Assembly: GCA_947625585.1 (NCBI GenBank)
Contig: CANQOZ010000005.1
Coordinates: 1 to 24,827, forward strand
Length of the DNA: 24,827 bases
Reading direction: 5' to 3'
DNA from: an uncultured Eubacteriaceae bacterium
GTDB taxonomy: Bacteria > Bacillota > Clostridia > Eubacteriales > Eubacteriaceae
Shown: piece after piece, positions 22,036-24,827 of the stretch
Layout: the number at the start of each line of letters is the position of its first letter
Position numbering within the stretch: position 1 is the first letter of the stretch
Notes under the pieces: model-generated
Seen by the model: the letters and a program-made list of their open reading frames with translations, nothing else
The model's database searches: none
What the model was told of the DNA's origin: nothing
Translations under genes and position numbers: made by a program

Positions 22036-24423
22036 TTACGATCTTAATTCTGCATTTAGTTCTTTTCTTAATTTGTTAATTATTGTATCAATTACTGGAT
22101 TAACATCATCCTCAACTAATGTTCTAGTTGGACTTCTAAATGTTATTGTATAAGCAATTGATTTCTTTCCTTCTGGAATCTGATCTCCAGTATAAACATC
22201 AAATAATTCTATTGATTCAAAGTTTTCACCAGCATTATCTACAATAATTTGTTTTAATTTATCAGCTTCTATTTCATTATTAACAATTAAAGCTAAATCT
22301 CTTGTTATTTCTGGGAATCTTGGTAAATCTTTATAATGAATTTCTTTATTTGAATGTTCAAATATTTTGTCAAAAGATAATTCAGCTAAATATACCTTTT
22401 TTGGAAGATCATAGTTTTTTACAACTTCAGGATGAATTTCTCCTAATTCTCCAAGAACATCTTCACCGACAATTATTTTTGCTTTTTTCCCAGGATGAAA
22501 TGTTTCAGTTCCTTCAGGAATAAATCTATAATCAGATACTCCACTTCTATCCAAAATAGCTTCAACTTTTCCCTTAAGATCGTAAAAATCAGAATCGTTA
22601 CCATATTCTGAAACTACAATTAATGTTTCTTCAATTGGTAATTCATCTTTTTTAGGTTTGTGATAAGTCTTTTGAATTTCAAAGAATTGTCCTGCTTCAT
22701 TACCTCGATTATTATTTATACTGATTAAATCGAGTTGTTGTGGTATAAGAGTATTTCTCATTAAGCTACTTTCTTCACCTAATGGATTTATTATTTCTAC
22801 TCTATCTTCATCAGGATTTCTTGAAAGATTAGCCATTTGGTTTGGACTAGTAAAAGAGGTGGTCATTGTTTGATAATGACCAAGTCCAATTAGAAGATCT
22901 TCTAGTTCTCTTTTCAAGATTTGTTCATCGGATCTTTCTCCAACAAAAGTTTCACCAGACATTATTGTTGAAGGAATATTATTATAACCAAAGAGTCGAG
23001 CAACTTCTTCAGCTAAGTCTTCTCTTAATCTTAAATCTTGTCGATACTCAGGAATTCTGACTAATAACTCATTCTCGTTTATTTTTGTTGTTCCTAAAAA
23101 TAGTCTATTTAAATAGTCTCTAACTTCTTGAAGTGTTAATTCTGTTCCTAGGAATCCATTTAACCAATCAATATTTAAAGGAATATCAATATCTTCATTA
23201 ACATCTAGTCTTTGAATATCTATAAAACCGTTAATAGGAGTAGCAGCTCCTATAGCATTAAATAAATGAGCAGCTCTTTCAGAAGCTTGTCCAGCAAGTT
23301 CCGAGTTAATCCCCTTTTCATATCGACTTGAAGATTCTGTTCTTAAACCTAAATCTTTTGAAGTTAAACGAATAGAAGTTTTATCAAAATTGGCACTTTC
23401 TAAAACTACTAGTTCTGTATCATCTGTTATTTCTGAGTTTAAACCACCCATTACACCAGCTACAGCAATTGGATATTTACCGTTTGTAATCATTAACATA
23501 TCTTCGGTGATTGGTCTTTCAGTTCCATCCAAAGTTGTTACTGTCTTTTCTTTATTGTTAGTTTTAACAACAATTTTGTCGGAACCAATAGAAGCATAGT
23601 CAAAGGCATGTAGTGGTTGACCGAGTTCTAACATGACATAGTTAGTAACATCAACAATGTTATTAATCGGTCTAACTCCACTATTGAGCAGACGTAATTG
23701 CATCCACATCGGAGATGGTTTTATTTCGTTTACTTTGAACATCCTAGCTGTATATCTAGGACAAAAATCAGATTCTACTGAAACATCTAGGTAGTCCGAA
23801 ATGTCTTCTGTTCCTTCTTCTAATGAATAATCGATTGGACGGTATGAAGTATCAAAAGAAGCTGCCGTTTCCTTTGCAATTCCTAAAACAGATTGACAGT
23901 CGCCTCTATTTGCAGTTAATTCAATATCAATAATCTGATCATCAACCCAGAGCTTTTCTCTTAAATCATCACCTGGTTTAACGAAGTCTTCTGGTAAGAT
24001 GTATATACCGTCAAGAATTTCCTTTTGAAAAAGATCTTTTGGCATTCCAAGTTCAGCGACTGAACAAAACATTCCTTCTGATTCAATTCCCCTAAACTTA
24101 GTGTTTTTTATTTCAGTACCATCTGCTATTACACTTCCACTAACAGCAACAGGAACCATCGCATTTTCAAAAACATTCGTAGCACTTGTAATAATCGTAA
24201 TTGGTTCTTCCCTACCAACATCGGTTGTACATATCAAAAGCCTGTCAGCATTTGGATGTTTTTCAATTTTTTCAATACGACCCGCAATAATTCCTCTTGC
24301 GTTTTCGTTTAGAGGTGTAATCGTTTCTACCTTTGTACCTGCATTTGTTAAAACATCTTCAAGTTCTTCAGGTGTTACATCTATGTCAACTAAATCTTTT
24401 AACCAATTTAATGAAACTAACAT
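22036..24423 (-). CDS. pheT: Phenylalanyl-tRNA synthetase beta subunit
   Basis: 795 residues, normal for bacterial PheT. Domains in order: N-terminal B1, the EMAP/tRNA-binding OB fold (about 41-150: GIIAGRIEKIEKHPNADRLL and GIESEGMFCS), the B3/B4 editing domain with NNIVDVTNYVMLELGQPLHAFD (about 258-279), B5 (DLAEEVARLFGYNNIPST), the catalytic-like core, and the C-terminal ferredoxin-fold anticodon-binding domain beginning near FPEITRDLALIV (about 705). With PheS it forms the alpha2beta2 enzyme that charges tRNA-Phe; the editing domain removes Tyr. AAAGGATAAA precedes the ATG, eight bases after the pheS stop. No defect is seen. Confidence 0.98.
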   Translation of the reverse strand: MLVSLNWLKDLVDIDVTPEELEDVLTNAGTKVETITPLNENARGIIAGRIEKIEKHPNADRLLICTTDVGREEPITIITSATNVFENAMVPVAVSGSVIADGTEIKNTKFRGIESEGMFCSVAELGMPKDLFQKEILDGIYILPEDFVKPGDDLREKLWVDDQIIDIELTANRGDCQSVLGIAKETAASFDTSYRPIDYSLEEGTEDISDYLDVSVESDFCPRYTARMFKVNEIKPSPMWMQLRLLNSGVRPINNIVDVTNYVMLELGQPLHAFDYASIGSDKIVVKTNNKEKTVTTLDGTERPITEDMLMITNGKYPIAVAGVMGGLNSEITDDTELVVLESANFDKTSIRLTSKDLGLRTESSSRYEKGINSELAGQASERAAHLFNAIGAATPINGFIDIQRLDVNEDIDIPLNIDWLNGFLGTELTLQEVRDYLNRLFLGTTKINENELLVRIPEYRQDLRLREDLAEEVARLFGYNNIPSTIMSGETFVGERSDEQILKRELEDLLIGLGHYQTMTTSFTSPNQMANLSRNPDEDRVEIINPLGEESSLMRNTLIPQQLDLISINNNRGNEAGQFFEIQKTYHKPKKDELPIEETLIVVSEYGNDSDFYDLKGKVEAILDRSGVSDYRFIPEGTETFHPGKKAKIIVGEDVLGELGEIHPEVVKNYDLPKKVYLAELSFDKIFEHSNKEIHYKDLPRFPEITRDLALIVNNEIEADKLKQIIVDNAGENFESIELFDVYTGDQIPEGKKSIAYTITFRSPTRTLVEDDVNPVIDTIINKLRKELNAELRS

Positions 24424-24431
24424 TTTATCCT

Positions 24432-24827
24432 TTATTCAAATTGTTTTAAGAATCTTAAATCATTTTCAAAGAGTAACCTTAAGTCATTAATTCCGTATCT
24501 AAGCATAGCTATACGATCTAAACCAGCTCCAAAAGCAAATCCGGAATATTCGTTTGGATCAATACCAGTAGCAATAAGAACATTTGGATGAACCATTCCA
24601 CAACCAAGCATTTCAATCCATCCGGTATAATCACAAACAGGGCACCCTTCACCGCCACAATTAAAGCAACTAACATCCATTTCAGCTGATGGTTCAGTGA
24701 AGTAGAATTGGTGAGGTCTAAACCTTGTCTTAACATCATCACCAAACATCTTTTTAGCTAAAAGTTCTAAGGTTCCTTTTAAATCTCCCATTGTTATATT
24801 TTTATCAACAACTAAACCTTCAATTTG
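24432..24827 (-). CDS. pheS: Phenylalanyl-tRNA synthetase alpha subunit (5' part outside window)
   Basis: The C-terminal 131 codons of PheS; the open frame continues to the window edge, with QIEGLVVDKNITMGDLKGTL before the internal Met at 24791, so the true start lies beyond 24827. Class II motifs are present: RFRPHQFYFTEPSAEMDV (motif 2 region), the four-cysteine block CFNCGGEGCPVCDYTGW common in Bacillota PheS, LGCGMVHPNVL, and motif 3 GFAFGAGLDRIAMLRYGINDLR with its ATP-contacting Arg. It is the catalytic subunit for tRNA-Phe charging. Any T-box leader would be outside the window. Confidence 0.97.
   Translation of the reverse strand, partial: QIEGLVVDKNITMGDLKGTLELLAKKMFGDDVKTRFRPHQFYFTEPSAEMDVSCFNCGGEGCPVCDYTGWIEMLGCGMVHPNVLIATGIDPNEYSGFAFGAGLDRIAMLRYGINDLRLLFENDLRFLKQFE

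Noticed and set aside
24101..24490. 129-codon open frame on the plus strand opposite pheT/pheS
   Set aside because: Antisense shadow of two conserved genes, with Ser/Phe/Leu-rich composition typical of reversed AT-rich coding DNA.

Overview
The window is AT-rich (about one third G+C by eye), densely packed DNA from an anaerobic low-G+C Gram-positive bacterium (Bacillota). Three things suggest this: a V/A-type ATPase operon in the Enterococcus hirae ntp gene order, a five-gene Wood-Ljungdahl methyl-branch operon of the kind found in acetogens and purine- or amino-acid-fermenting clostridia, and the Firmicute pairs uvrX-yolD and pheST-zapA. I cannot fix the genus. A Clostridia/Tissierellia-like anaerobe is a guess. 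No rRNA, tRNA, CRISPR array, transposase or prophage was seen.

Layout. (1) 1-1281, minus strand: a multi-spanning K+ channel protein overlapping a small GIY-YIG nuclease-like gene. (2) 1314-11027, minus: a GH3 beta-N-acetylhexosaminidase followed by ntpF-I-K-E-C-G-A-B-D, closed by a terminator that ends exactly at the ntpD stop codon. (3) 11205-13566, minus: 5-formyl-THF cyclo-ligase, an AT-rich gap with inverted and tandem repeats, a UvrX-type Y-family DNA polymerase and a YolD-like partner. (4) 13636-18368, plus: fhs-fchA-folD-metV-metF, every junction overlapping, closed by a strong hairpin. (5) 18369-18709: a gene-free AT-rich stretch with palindromes and an extended -10 promoter. (6) 18710-19837, plus: a Xer-like tyrosine recombinase with its own terminator. 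(7) 20045-24827, minus: pheS (cut by the window edge), pheT, a short DprA-like gene and a greatly elongated ZapA, closed by a terminator facing that of the recombinase.

How the genes work together. The plus-strand operon converts formate and THF to 5-methyl-THF. The divergent cyclo-ligase returns 5-formyl-THF to the same pool. The V-type ATPase carries the sodium-ligand set of the E. hirae rotor, so it is probably Na+-coupled, and the nearby K+ channel would fit ion balancing. PheST charges tRNA-Phe; ZapA is a division-ring protein.

Most content is core metabolism. The most unusual points are: (a) a ZapA domain followed by about 14 consecutive 11-residue (hendecad) coiled-coil repeats; (b) a FolD that has lost the cyclohydrolase Lys and Gln beside a dedicated FchA; (c) a terminator hairpin whose 3' arm is also the only visible Shine-Dalgarno of the next gene.
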